Below, piece by piece: positions 42,427 through 49,755 of a stretch of 64,000 nucleotides of DNA; the stretch's first letter is position 1; every line of letters starts with the position of its first letter. The DNA comes from Mogibacterium neglectum. Its GTDB lineage: Bacteria > Bacillota > Clostridia > Peptostreptococcales > Anaerovoracaceae. The notes under the pieces were generated by a model. It did no database searches. It was not told the origin of the DNA and worked only from the letters and a program-made list of their open reading frames with translations. Both the position numbers and the translations under genes were made by a program. Location of the stretch: assembly GCF_030644205.1 (NCBI RefSeq), contig NZ_CP128647.1, positions 248,001-312,000 on the forward strand, read 5' to 3'.

Positions 42427-44703
42427 ATGGCAGATGATTTCAGACCACATCTCCTGATTACGGAGGCTGATGTAGAGACTATCGAGAATATAAAACAGGC
42501 TCGGAGCAAAGACCTGGGATTGGATCGTATGGAACATGGAACGAAACTTTCCACAGACCTTAAGGAAATCGTGTCTGCCTATACCCGTGTGCAGGGGACG
42601 GATTCTCTTCGTGATGAGGATATCCGTCTGTTTGAAGTTGTCCTGCAGGAATGTGAAAAATTCTCAAACAAAACACTTCGTGAATTCCTGGAGCAGGAAG
42701 GAATGACCATCGCCAAGGTAAAAGACTCCCGCCATGCCATCGTATCCTCGTCAAAATCCAAGTTTGATTCCCTACAGCAGAGGGTCGGTGCATATCGTGA
42801 TAACAAGCGCAGCAACAAGAAATTTCAGTACATAGATGACTTTCAATTCCCTGATGGAATGGGAAAACAGGCACCTGCAATCAAAGAACTGCTTGAGCGC
42901 GAGGCCACATTCCCGCTCGATGTTGAAATTATAGAGCAGCTACTTCCGAAGGGAACCGATCCGCAGGTACAGACTCGTGCCGAAGAGAGGCTGATTGTGC
43001 TCATTGAGCAGAATCAAGGCAAAATCCAAGCACAGCCCTATAAACTTTCTGATGGGACACCTATTGTTCGTGCTGAAATCCCGCTTGGAAAGCTTGAAGA
43101 AATATCCGGGGATACCATTGTCAGCCATGTCGCACCGACAGGCTTCTATGCTACCTCGCCTATGTACACCGTGCAAGCAGGTAAACCTATGACACTGAAT
43201 CCCAATGTGTTGTTAGATGAACTTCCTATCGTAGTGGTACTTGATACGGGTGTGGATTTTCCGCCTGAACTTGAACCGTTGGTTGTAGAGCATTGGGTGC
43301 CTACGGGAGCGGCTCCTGGCGATAAAAAGCACGGCACCAACGTGGCGAGCAAGGTTGCATTTGAAAATCTCGGTGAGCAGCTTGCGTCAGGAGTTCTGAC
43401 ACCGAGGGCAAGGATAATCGACTGCAATATCCGTGGGCTTGATCTGGATTCAAACAAGCCGGACCGCCCCGACCTTATCTGTAACAGTACCATGATTGCA
43501 AGAATTAGGGAGGCTGTTCTGCGCTATAAGGACATAACTAAAATCTTCAACTTCTCATCGAGTGAGGAGACTCCTATCCAAGGTGACGAAATAAGTATCC
43601 TCGGGTATGAGTTGGATGTCCTCGCTATCCAGTACGGTGTGAAGTTTACCATTTCTGCTGGCAATCACTATCTGTATCGTAGCCAGAACTCACTCCAAGA
43701 TATTTTAGATGATGATGACAACCGCATAGCGGCACCGGCTGATTCCATGCTGAATATAGCTGTCGGGGCAATTGTCGGCGCAGAGCATAAGGAAGGCTTG
43801 AGTCGACAGTATGATGTGGCCCCCTATTCGCGAATAGGTCCGGGCTTCAGAGGTTTCCGCAAACCAGACATCGTATCCCTTGCAGGAACGATGACTAAGG
43901 CTGACTTCGTGCCGCCTGATGAATATGCTATGATGATAGCAAGCGGCGGTCAGTGGGCGTTTGAGTCGGGCACAAGTTTCACGGCACCTACTGTTGCAGG
44001 CGACCTTGCAGAGATATCACAATCTGTACCGGATCAGGATATCCTTATGTCTGAGGCACTTCTGTATCACGGTGCCGAGATGCCCATTAGCGAAGTCACA
44101 AGGAAGAAAATTACAAGGGACGAGAACGCCTTCTACGGAAACCTCTACGGCAGAGGCATAGCAAATCCGCTTGTGAGTATGTTCTCTACGGCTCATCGTG
44201 TGACTTTCCTCCACCGGGGTACGATGAATAAAAAATTCAAGAAACACGCTAAGTTCCTTATGCCGAGTGTATGCGATGCGCAGATGGACATGAGCAAGCG
44301 AGATAAAAAGATACGGGTGACCGTGAGCTGCGTAACACAGCCACCTATTGATAAAACCAAAGGTGCTGAGTACCTTGGTGCATATGTCAATGCATCCCTT
44401 CACTCACGGAACGGCAAGGATAAGCTGGTTACAAACAACCCTTCTGAATCAGATGGGCGTAAGGACTGGGATACCTGTTTCCATTTCGAGCAGGAATTTT
44501 CAAGTTTCCACGGCGGTGATTGGGAGGTATGGCTTGAACTTCATACCCGTTATGATGTGGAGGATGACCAGGAAATCGACTACGCTCTCGCCATAACGAT
44601 AGAGGATTTAACCGAATCGTTGCAGCTATATGACGCAGTTGTAAATGAAGCACAGAACCGCTTTCCGGCAGTTCAACTTGTTCGTCTTCCTGTCCGTACA
44701 TAA
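42427..44703 (+). CDS. ietS: Subtilisin-like (S8) serine protease, IetS-like
   Basis: 758 residues without a signal peptide, so cytoplasmic. The S8 triad is complete: Asp in VVVLDTGVD (about 273), His in KKHGTNVASK, Ser in ESGTSFTAPTVAG (about 520), plus the oxyanion Asn in SAGNH. About 260 residues precede the protease and about 220 follow it; neither flank is recognised. In IetAS the protease is thought to be controlled by the ATPase and to act upon phage infection; the trigger and substrate are unknown. ATG 42427 starts 2 bases after the ATPase stop. Confidence 0.85.
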   Translation: MADDFRPHLLITEADVETIENIKQARSKDLGLDRMEHGTKLSTDLKEIVSAYTRVQGTDSLRDEDIRLFEVVLQECEKFSNKTLREFLEQEGMTIAKVKDSRHAIVSSSKSKFDSLQQRVGAYRDNKRSNKKFQYIDDFQFPDGMGKQAPAIKELLEREATFPLDVEIIEQLLPKGTDPQVQTRAEERLIVLIEQNQGKIQAQPYKLSDGTPIVRAEIPLGKLEEISGDTIVSHVAPTGFYATSPMYTVQAGKPMTLNPNVLLDELPIVVVLDTGVDFPPELEPLVVEHWVPTGAAPGDKKHGTNVASKVAFENLGEQLASGVLTPRARIIDCNIRGLDLDSNKPDRPDLICNSTMIARIREAVLRYKDITKIFNFSSSEETPIQGDEISILGYELDVLAIQYGVKFTISAGNHYLYRSQNSLQDILDDDDNRIAAPADSMLNIAVGAIVGAEHKEGLSRQYDVAPYSRIGPGFRGFRKPDIVSLAGTMTKADFVPPDEYAMMIASGGQWAFESGTSFTAPTVAGDLAEISQSVPDQDILMSEALLYHGAEMPISEVTRKKITRDENAFYGNLYGRGIANPLVSMFSTAHRVTFLHRGTMNKKFKKHAKFLMPSVCDAQMDMSKRDKKIRVTVSCVTQPPIDKTKGAEYLGAYVNASLHSRNGKDKLVTNNPSESDGRKDWDTCFHFEQEFSSFHGGDWEVWLELHTRYDVEDDQEIDYALAITIEDLTESLQLYDAVVNEAQNRFPAVQLVRLPVRT

Positions 44704-44754
44704 GAAGAGAGCGAGGTGTCATCTCTTCATTAAGATTCGCCTCGCTCTTCTTGT
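44702..44754 (+). terminator. Hairpin after ietS
   Basis: AAGAAGAGAGCGAGG pairs with CCTCGCTCTTCTT with a 2-base bulge. There is no long T run on the plus strand, so termination may be partial. Confidence 0.5.
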
Positions 44755-44762
44755 ATAAGTAA

Positions 44763-45464
44763 AACCACGCGTTGGACGCGTGGTTCCGTAAAGGCTTTGC
44801 CTATGAGCAGAAATTGAAAATGAAAAAGCCTTCTGCTACACTTTGAATGCGGTCTGTCAGCTGCAAACAAAGGAACAGAAGGAGGTGCATTCACATGGGA
44901 GTGAATGACATAAATAGTTTAGCGCATTCAAAGTGGAACTGCAAATATCACATAGTTTTCGCACCCAAATATCGAAGAATGGTGTTTTATAGACAAAAGA
45001 AGCACGAAGTTGGAAAAATACTTAGAAAACTATGTGAGTGGAAAGGTGTAGAAGTTCTGAATGCGGAAGCGTGTCCGGATCATATTCATATGCTATTATC
45101 TATACCACCCAAATATTCAGTATCAAAATTCATGGGATATCTAAAAGGGAAGAGCAGTACAATGCTGTATGAATAGTTTGGGGAATTAAAGTATAAATAC
45201 AGAAACCGAGAATTTTGGTGCAAAGGATATTATGTAGATACAGTGGGTAAAAATGAAGCAAGAATATCCGAGTATATATCAAAACAACTGGAAGAAGATA
45301 AAATGGGAGACCAGCTAACCATGAGCGAAGCTGGAGCATTCAGGAAAAAGAAAAAGTAGGTTAAGGCAAAACGTAACTGACAGATTGCGTTTACGCGTTC
45401 GACGCATCCGCGAGGATCAGAGGGCTTTGCCCGCCTACTTAACAACCATGCGTTCGACGCGTGG
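44763..45464 (+). mobile_element. IS200/IS605-type insertion sequence with nonsense-mutated transposase
   Basis: Subterminal hairpins mark both ends: the left end AACCACGCGT/ACGCGTGGTT (44763-44785, loop TGG) and the right end CCATGCGT/ACGCGTGG (45446-45464, one G-T, loop TCG). Such palindromes are the TnpA recognition signals of IS200/IS605 elements. Only tnpA is present; there is no tnpB. The element sits between ietS and the regulator region of the same island. Confidence 0.7.
44895..45359 (+). pseudogene. tnpA: IS200/IS605 transposase tnpA with in-frame TAG
   Basis: MGVNDINSLAHSKWNCKYHIVFAPKYRR is the IS200 TnpA start, with the HUH motif as DHIHMLL. After STMLYE an in-frame TAG (45174-45176) interrupts the gene; the next residues FGELKYKYRNREFWCKGYY continue the family pattern, where Gln normally occupies the stop position. 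The catalytic Tyr region lies beyond the stop, so the product should be inactive unless TAG is suppressed. ATG 44895 follows GGAGGTG. Without the stop the length is 154 residues, normal for the family. Confidence 0.85.
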
Positions 45465-45471
45465 ATGGTTT

Positions 45472-45813
45472 TTAGTCTTTTCGCTGGCTTTTTAGAAATG
45501 CTATATACTGGTTGACCTGGTCTATCTCTTCCTGACTTAGGTCCTCCGTATCCTTGATGCCGGCTGCGACAGTTCCGCTTTCTGTCTCCGTGGCAGGTTC
45601 GTCAATATATCCGGCAGCCGTCATCAAATCCTCATAGGGAACACCGAGGGCGGATGCAATGGAGCGGAGCACCTGCGGAGATGTCTGCTTTCTAAGTCCA
45701 TCCTCTATTCGCTTTACTTCGGTATGACTGATATCGGCAAGCTCTGCCAGCCGCCTTATCGACAGCCCTTTTTCTGTTCTTTTTTCTTTGATATAAGTTC
45801 CAAGTTCATTCAT
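45472..45813 (-). CDS. XRE family regulator of the divergent island switch
   Basis: 113 residues from ATG 45813, preceded by GAGGAGG; the longer frame upstream crosses the promoter and is not coding. LGTYIKEKRTEKGLSIRRLAELADISHTEVKRIEDG is a canonical Cro/C1 helix-turn-helix. The C-terminus is acidic and helical (LSQEEIDQVNQYIAFLKSQ). Its promoter (TTGCTT/TACAAT at 45872-45844 on the minus strand) contains a copy of the AACCT repeat, which fits autorepression. The same repeat at ietA suggests it also controls the IetAS pair. Confidence 0.88.
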   Translation of the reverse strand: MNELGTYIKEKRTEKGLSIRRLAELADISHTEVKRIEDGLRKQTSPQVLRSIASALGVPYEDLMTAAGYIDEPATETESGTVAAGIKDTEDLSQEEIDQVNQYIAFLKSQRKD

Positions 45814-45843
45814 AACACAGTCCTCCTCGCTTGAACCTCTATC

Positions 45844-46002
45844 ATTGTACCATAAGTGTAACCTAAAAGCAACATTTTTTGAAAAATCACTTGTAGCCTG
45901 TAACCTAAAGGTGTATAATACAGAAAACGGAACCTTAAAGTTCTGAATCAACCTGCCGCCTGTGAGCGGTATATATTTTGAACACGGTGGAACCTTTAGG
46001 TT
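45844..46002. promoter_or_regulatory. Divergent promoters with repeated AACCT-NN-AGGTT operators
   Basis: Minus-strand promoter TTGCTT (45872-45867) and TACAAT (45849-45844), spacing 17. Plus-strand promoter TTGTAG (45891-45896) and TATAAT (45914-45919), spacing 17. Operator-like copies: 45860-45871 (left half only), 45902-45913 (one mismatch, inside the plus-strand spacer), 45931-45942 (one mismatch) and 45991-46002 (perfect). The arrangement resembles a phage-type regulatory switch. Confidence 0.65.
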
Positions 46003-46050
46003 TTGGAAAGGAGCAAAATATGAAACCAAATATAGAATATGTAAAGAGAG

Positions 46051-46221
46051 ATGGAACGCCATAAATGGACAGGCAGTCAGCTTGCCATGAAGATGGATGT
46101 TTCTCGCATGGAAGTGAGCCGTCTTTTGCGTGGAAAGCGTGTCGGCGGCAAGAAGTGTATCGGTGGTCTTATCAAGGCATTCCCTGATGCTGACATTAAC
46201 GACCTGTTTTTTTGGGATTGA
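46051..46221 (+). CDS. Small helix-turn-helix protein
   Basis: 56 residues from ATG 46051: HKWTGSQLAMKMDVSRMEVSRLLRGKRVGGKK is a helix-turn-helix of the Cro-like type, followed by FPDADINDLFFWD. A strong ribosome binding site (GGAAAGGAGC) actually precedes a 14-codon upstream ORF (46020-46064) in another frame that overlaps this start. Either translation is coupled, or a one-base shift has separated the true N-terminus. It is divergent from the XRE gene and downstream of the shared operators. Confidence 0.55.
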   Translation: MERHKWTGSQLAMKMDVSRMEVSRLLRGKRVGGKKCIGGLIKAFPDADINDLFFWD

Positions 46222-46257
46222 GTAGAACTTATAGTTTCCAAAATGGAGGTACATATT

Positions 46258-46407
46258 ATGGAACAGATCAAGAACCTTGATGACAAGCGTGTCTGTGATA
46301 AGAGCAAGGACAGCAAAGTCATCATCATTCGTAAGAAAGACTGCATTATCCGCATCGCTGCCAATGCAGATAGAACGCTCAAGATTACTCACGAGTATGT
46401 GAAGTAA
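46258..46407 (+). CDS. Small conserved protein typical of Gram-positive integrative elements
   Basis: 49 residues, ATG 46258 after AAATGGAGGT. The charged, beta-like sequence (DDKRVCDKSKDSKVIIIRKKDCIIRIAANADRTLKI) resembles small proteins I associate with Tn1549-like elements, without known function. It follows the small HTH gene by 36 bases and is probably co-transcribed. Confidence 0.55.
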   Translation: MEQIKNLDDKRVCDKSKDSKVIIIRKKDCIIRIAANADRTLKITHEYVK

Positions 46408-46430
46408 GCCGTAATACAAAAATCAAATAG

Positions 46431-46520
46431 AAATCCGTGAGAGCGCCAGAGACAGTACGGATACCTGATTCAAAGGTATCGTTCTGCCGTCTTTTCGTTT
46501 CTATAAGCAGATTTCACGGC
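46431..46520. other. Structured intergenic segment upstream of the recombinase relic
   Basis: Nested pairings: CCGTGA (46435-46440) with TCACGG (46514-46519), and GATACC (46460-46465) with GGTATC (46475-46480), the inner stem extending imperfectly through GACAGTACG and TTCTGCCGTC. No ORF covers it. Could be a structured RNA leader or a protein-binding region of the element. Confidence 0.4.
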
Positions 46521-46562
46521 TCCTTGCAGATTTCAACACGAATCTGAAAGGAGCTATGAACT

Positions 46563-47298
46563 TTGAAAATCACAGTTTACTACGATGATGGAGTAAACGG
46601 AACAACCTTTGATAGACAAGGATTTCAGAAAATGATAAAAGCAGTAGAAGAAAACAAAGTATCTACTGTGATAGTAAAAGATATGAGTAGGTTTGGCAGA
46701 GACTACCTCAAAGTAGGTTTTTACACCGAAATACTTTTCAAAGAAAAGGGAGTAAGGTTTATCGCCATCAATAACGGAATAGACAGCGAAAAACAATCAG
46801 AAAGCGACTTTACCCCATTTCTAAACATTATGAACGAATGGTATGCAAGGGATACCTCAAGAAAAATACAATCTATCTTCAGAGCAAGAATGGAAGAAGG
46901 TAAAAGAGTATCACCAAGCGTTCCATACGACTATTATAGAAACCCTAAGAACAAACAGGAGTTACTTGTCGATAAAGAGAGTTCAAAGGTCGTAAAACGC
47001 ATTTACAGGCTTGTAATAGAGGGATACGGAGCAACAAGACTTAGAAAAGCAAATACAATATTTTGAAGATGAGATAGAACGCTACCATCAGAGAAAAGTT
47101 AATACCGAAAAATTCCTAAAGATGATAGAGAAATATACAGACATTGAGGAATTGACAGTACCAATGATAAATGAGTATATAGAAAAAATTGTAGTCCATG
47201 AAGCCACAGGAGGAAGAAAAGGCAAAGACAAAAAACAAAAGGTTGATGTGTATTTTAACTTCATAGGCAACTGTCAAGTTCCAGAGAAAAAGGAATAA
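46563..47298 (+). pseudogene. Large serine recombinase relic, catalytic core plus C-terminal end
   Basis: The first part (46563-47066) reads YYDDGVNGTTFDRQGFQKMI and VKDMSRFGRDYLKVGFYTE, then the recombinase linker VVKRIYRLVIEGYGATRL. The N-terminal about 45 residues with the catalytic Ser region are missing. Another frame (to 47298) then gives YFEDEIERYHQRKVNTEKFLKMIEKYTDIEELT... ending VYFNFIGNCQVPEKKE, the usual C-terminus. The zinc-ribbon/coiled-coil middle is deleted. It is AT-rich, unlike the cargo to its left. It could be the other part of the left relic or a second recombinase. Confidence 0.8.
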
Positions 47299-47320
47299 CT
47301 TTAAAAAGAGATTACTTTAT

Positions 47321-47665
47321 TCATTCATTTTTAGGGTTTTCAAGAGATTTCAATTCTGCAATATAGTCCAAACCAAAAACTTCTATTTCATCTAATACTT
47401 TTTGAAATTTAGTTCCGATTTTACTCAAAGAATATTCAACATGAGGGGGAACTTCTGCAAAAACTTTTCGATTAACGAGCCTATCTGCTTCAAGCTGACG
47501 AAGTTGTCTTGTTAAAACAGTCCTTGTAGTTTCAGGCATCAATTTTTCAAGTTCATTAAATCTCTTAGTGCCTGTACTAAGATGATATAGTATTACAATT
47601 GCCCATTTCCCTTGTAAAACTCTTTGAGTAGTAACATAGGGACATTTATCATAAATATTAGACAT
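47321..47665 (-). CDS. HxlR family transcriptional regulator
   Basis: 114 residues. CPYVTTQRVLQGKWAIVILYHLSTGTKRFNELEKLMPETTRTVLTRQLRQLEADRLVNR is the HxlR winged helix with its characteristic N-terminal Cys. HxlR proteins often sense thiol or electrophile stress. ATG 47665 follows GGAGGTTTG. It is divergent from the SnoaL-like gene, the classic arrangement of a regulator and its target. The region is very AT-rich and inserted in the right part of the island. Confidence 0.9.
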   Translation of the reverse strand: MSNIYDKCPYVTTQRVLQGKWAIVILYHLSTGTKRFNELEKLMPETTRTVLTRQLRQLEADRLVNRKVFAEVPPHVEYSLSKIGTKFQKVLDEIEVFGLDYIAELKSLENPKNE

Positions 47666-47812
47666 ATCAAACCTCCGAAAATAATTAAAGTAACATAATA
47701 GATACTATGTATTATAAATATTCGTACTTGTAAAATCAAGACTTAAAAAAGTATAATATAAACAGGAAATCAAAAGTAAATATCCAATATTAAAAAAAGG
47801 AGATAAACAGGT

Positions 47813-48202
47813 ATGAAAAATGAAGTTATGAAAGTATTTAATACTTACACAGAAGCATTATCAAGAGGAGATTTTGAAGCAGCTTTTGAAACAATGGCAG
47901 ATACGATTGTATGGCATATGGGTGGAGAAAGTTCTCTATCAGGAATAATTAAAGGAAAACAAGCACTTGGAGAACGTTTAGGAGAATTTGCGAAAAGAAG
48001 TAATGGAACATTCAGAGTAATGACAGAGTGGGCTGCAAGTAATGATTGTTTTGTTGCTGCAAGTGTTGTTTCATTAGCAGAAAAAGGTAATGAAAAATTA
48101 AATGATCCAGGAATTGATTTGTTCAAAATAGAAGATGGAAAAATACAAGAAGTATGGACTTTTGCACAATATCAAACAGTAGAAGATAAATTTTGGGAAT
48201 AA
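47813..48202 (+). CDS. SnoaL/NTF2-like protein
   Basis: 129 residues. NTF2-like cone fold: MKVFNTYTEALSRGDFEAAFETMADTIVWHMGG at the start, and FKIEDGKIQEVWTFAQYQTVEDKF at the end. Family members include ketosteroid isomerase-like enzymes and small-molecule binding proteins; no catalytic role can be assigned. ATG 47813 follows AAAAGGAGA. A TTGTAA/TATAAT promoter (47728-47757) lies in the 147-base gap to the divergent HxlR gene, its likely regulator. Confidence 0.82.
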   Translation: MKNEVMKVFNTYTEALSRGDFEAAFETMADTIVWHMGGESSLSGIIKGKQALGERLGEFAKRSNGTFRVMTEWAASNDCFVAASVVSLAEKGNEKLNDPGIDLFKIEDGKIQEVWTFAQYQTVEDKFWE

Positions 48203-48307
48203 ATTGAATTTATCTTTAGCAAATATCTGGAGTTGTAACATTTAAGTAGAGTCTGTAAATCCACCAAATTCTCATGGTAGTATATCAATGAAAGGATTGG
48301 TGAGACT

Positions 48308-49322
48308 ATGCAATACGACAATTCATTTAAGCAGGAAGCCCTCGAACTTTCAGACGAGATCGGTGTCAGAAAGGCTGCAGAGCAGCTTGGCATTCCATAT
48401 TACACACTTGCTGATTGGCGATATATCCGAAAGCATCAAGGTGCTTCATATTTTGTAGGCAGTGTTTACAAACGTAAATCTGTAGACGAGAAAGATCGTC
48501 GGATACAGGAGCTTGAAGCCGAACTGCGTGAAACCAAACGAGCCAATGAGATACTCAAGGATGACATCGGTTTTTTCGGCAGCTATACAGACCATCATTG
48601 ATGAGTCTGTATTCAATAACAACTATGGAGTTCCACGTATGCAGATGGCTCTTGCGCTAAGAGGGAAAAAGGTCGGCATGCACAAGCTCAGACGGATCAT
48701 GCTCAAAATGGGACTAATCCATGAACGAAAGCGCAAACCTAAGGGTCTGACAAAAGCTACAACCGAGATTCAGGAGAAGGAAAACCTGATCCGGCAGGAC
48801 TTCTCCGCAGATAAGCCATATACCAAGCTACTTACAGATATATCTCAGATCCAATGCATCGATGGGAAACTGTACATTTCACCATCATCGACTGCTTTAA
48901 TGGGGAGATTTCTATCGCTCATCATGCGTGATAACATGAAGAAAGAATTATGTATCGATACTCTTAAAGCTGCACGGATTAGATACCCAATCAGTAGGGC
49001 GACCCTGCATTCAGACAGAGGCAGCCAATATACAAGCGACGGTTTCAGAGCTATACTGGCAGCAAATAACATACAACAAAGTCTGAGCGGCGTTAATCAC
49101 TGTTATGACAATGCCAGAATGGAGAGCTTATTCACTACTTTGAAGAAGGAACTCCTGTATCGTATCCCGACATAAAGAATGAAGATGTTAGAAGCAAAGT
49201 CATGGATCTTCAAATATGTATTCACCTACTACAATACGGATCGAATATATACGTCTAATCCGAGCGGGCTTCCTCCGGCAGAATATAGAAGGATGGTGCT
49301 CGACGAAGCCCTGGCGGCTTAA
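48308..49322 (+). pseudogene. IS3 family insertion sequence, orfA and frameshifted orfB
   Basis: OrfA (48308-48601, 97 residues) has the IS3 HTH and leucine-zipper layout (FKQEALELSDEIGVRKAAEQLGIPYYTLADW). OrfB overlaps it in the -1 frame, as expected for programmed frameshifting. OrfB shows TDISQI (first D), SDRGSQYTSDGF (second D) and ARMESLFTTLKKE (E). It carries two compensating shifts near 48886-48915 that replace a stretch normally reading IIDCFNGEI, and ends early at 49175; its true C-terminus (FKYVFTYYNTDRIYTSNPSGLPPAEYR) lies in another frame to 49322. It should be inactive. Terminal repeats were not resolved. Confidence 0.8.
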
Positions 49323-49420
49323 ATCAATTTTAGGTGTTTAGAGACTGTACTTTTCTTGACATCTCCAACCCTAAAAAACTTTGATTACCCATAAAAAAAT
49401 CACAACATAAACAGTTAGTA

Positions 49421-49534
49421 ATGGATATTGGAAAAACAAAATATACTGTAAACCTACATTTCAAGCAAGGTACAGTGGAAACATACAAGGATAAAATACT
49501 AAATTTAATTAAGAGAGAAACAGAGAAGATATAA
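49421..49534 (+). CDS. Short TnpW-like transposon ORF
   Basis: 37 residues: IGKTKYTVNLHFKQGTVETYKDKILNLIKRE resembles the small TnpW-type proteins that accompany clostridial serine-recombinase transposons. There is no strong ribosome binding site. It lies past the IS3 relic, so it probably marks what remains of the recombinase element's right part. Confidence 0.5.
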   Translation: MDIGKTKYTVNLHFKQGTVETYKDKILNLIKRETEKI

Positions 49535-49582
49535 ATTTATCAAAAATTTTTGTTTATTTCCTTGACAAATCTTCCCTAAAAT

Positions 49583-49630
49583 AGCCATGAGTACAGTCGG
49601 TAATTGACTATGCACGTGGCTTATTTATTT
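49583..49630 (+). terminator. Hairpin with T-rich tail at the right island edge
   Basis: AGCCATG (49583-49589) pairs with CGTGGCT (49615-49621), and inner AGTC (49595-49598) with GACT (49606-49609), followed by TATTTATTT. It may be a terminator or attenuator that belonged to the element. The rest of 49535-49755 holds the promoter region of the next gene. Confidence 0.4.
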
Positions 49631-49664
49631 CGCAAATTAACACACCAGTGTCAAAAATATGAGG

Positions 49665-49711
49665 CTTAGTATGATATAATTTCATAATATAGTTAGTTAA
49701 CTCATACTAAG
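49665..49711. promoter_or_regulatory. Ten-base inverted repeat around the CobW-gene promoter
   Basis: CTTAGTATGA (49665-49674) and TCATACTAAG (49702-49711) are perfect arms 27 bases apart. TATAAT (49675-49680) directly follows the left arm. An operator for a metal regulator such as Zur is plausible from the downstream genes, but the sequence does not match a box I know. Confidence 0.45.
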
Positions 49712-49755
49712 GAGCAAGCAAATCAATTATTTATATATAGAAAGGATTGAGATAT

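Larger units (their letters stand above)
31595..49534. mobile_element. Accessory island bounded by decayed serine recombinases
   Basis: The left edge is a broken recombinase N-terminus starting 124 bases after rarA; the right side has a recombinase core/C-terminus (46563-47298) and a TnpW-like ORF (49421-49534). GC content inside the main cargo (32-46 kb) is visibly higher than in the flanking chromosome, while 46.5-49.5 kb is AT-rich. Cargo is mostly defence-like genes plus two insertion sequences. Exact ends and target duplication are not visible, so the coordinates are approximate. No intact recombinase, relaxase or conjugation gene remains, so the element appears immobile. Confidence 0.6.

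Noticed and set aside
45814-46419. Long minus-strand open frame extending the XRE gene to 315 residues
   Set aside because: It runs through two promoters and operator repeats, lacks any ribosome binding site at its start, and the extra 200 residues look random; the HTH gene starts at 45813 after GAGGAGG.
48513-48601. Overlap of the two IS3 ORFs as a novel overlapping gene
   Set aside because: This is the normal programmed -1 frameshift arrangement of IS3 elements.
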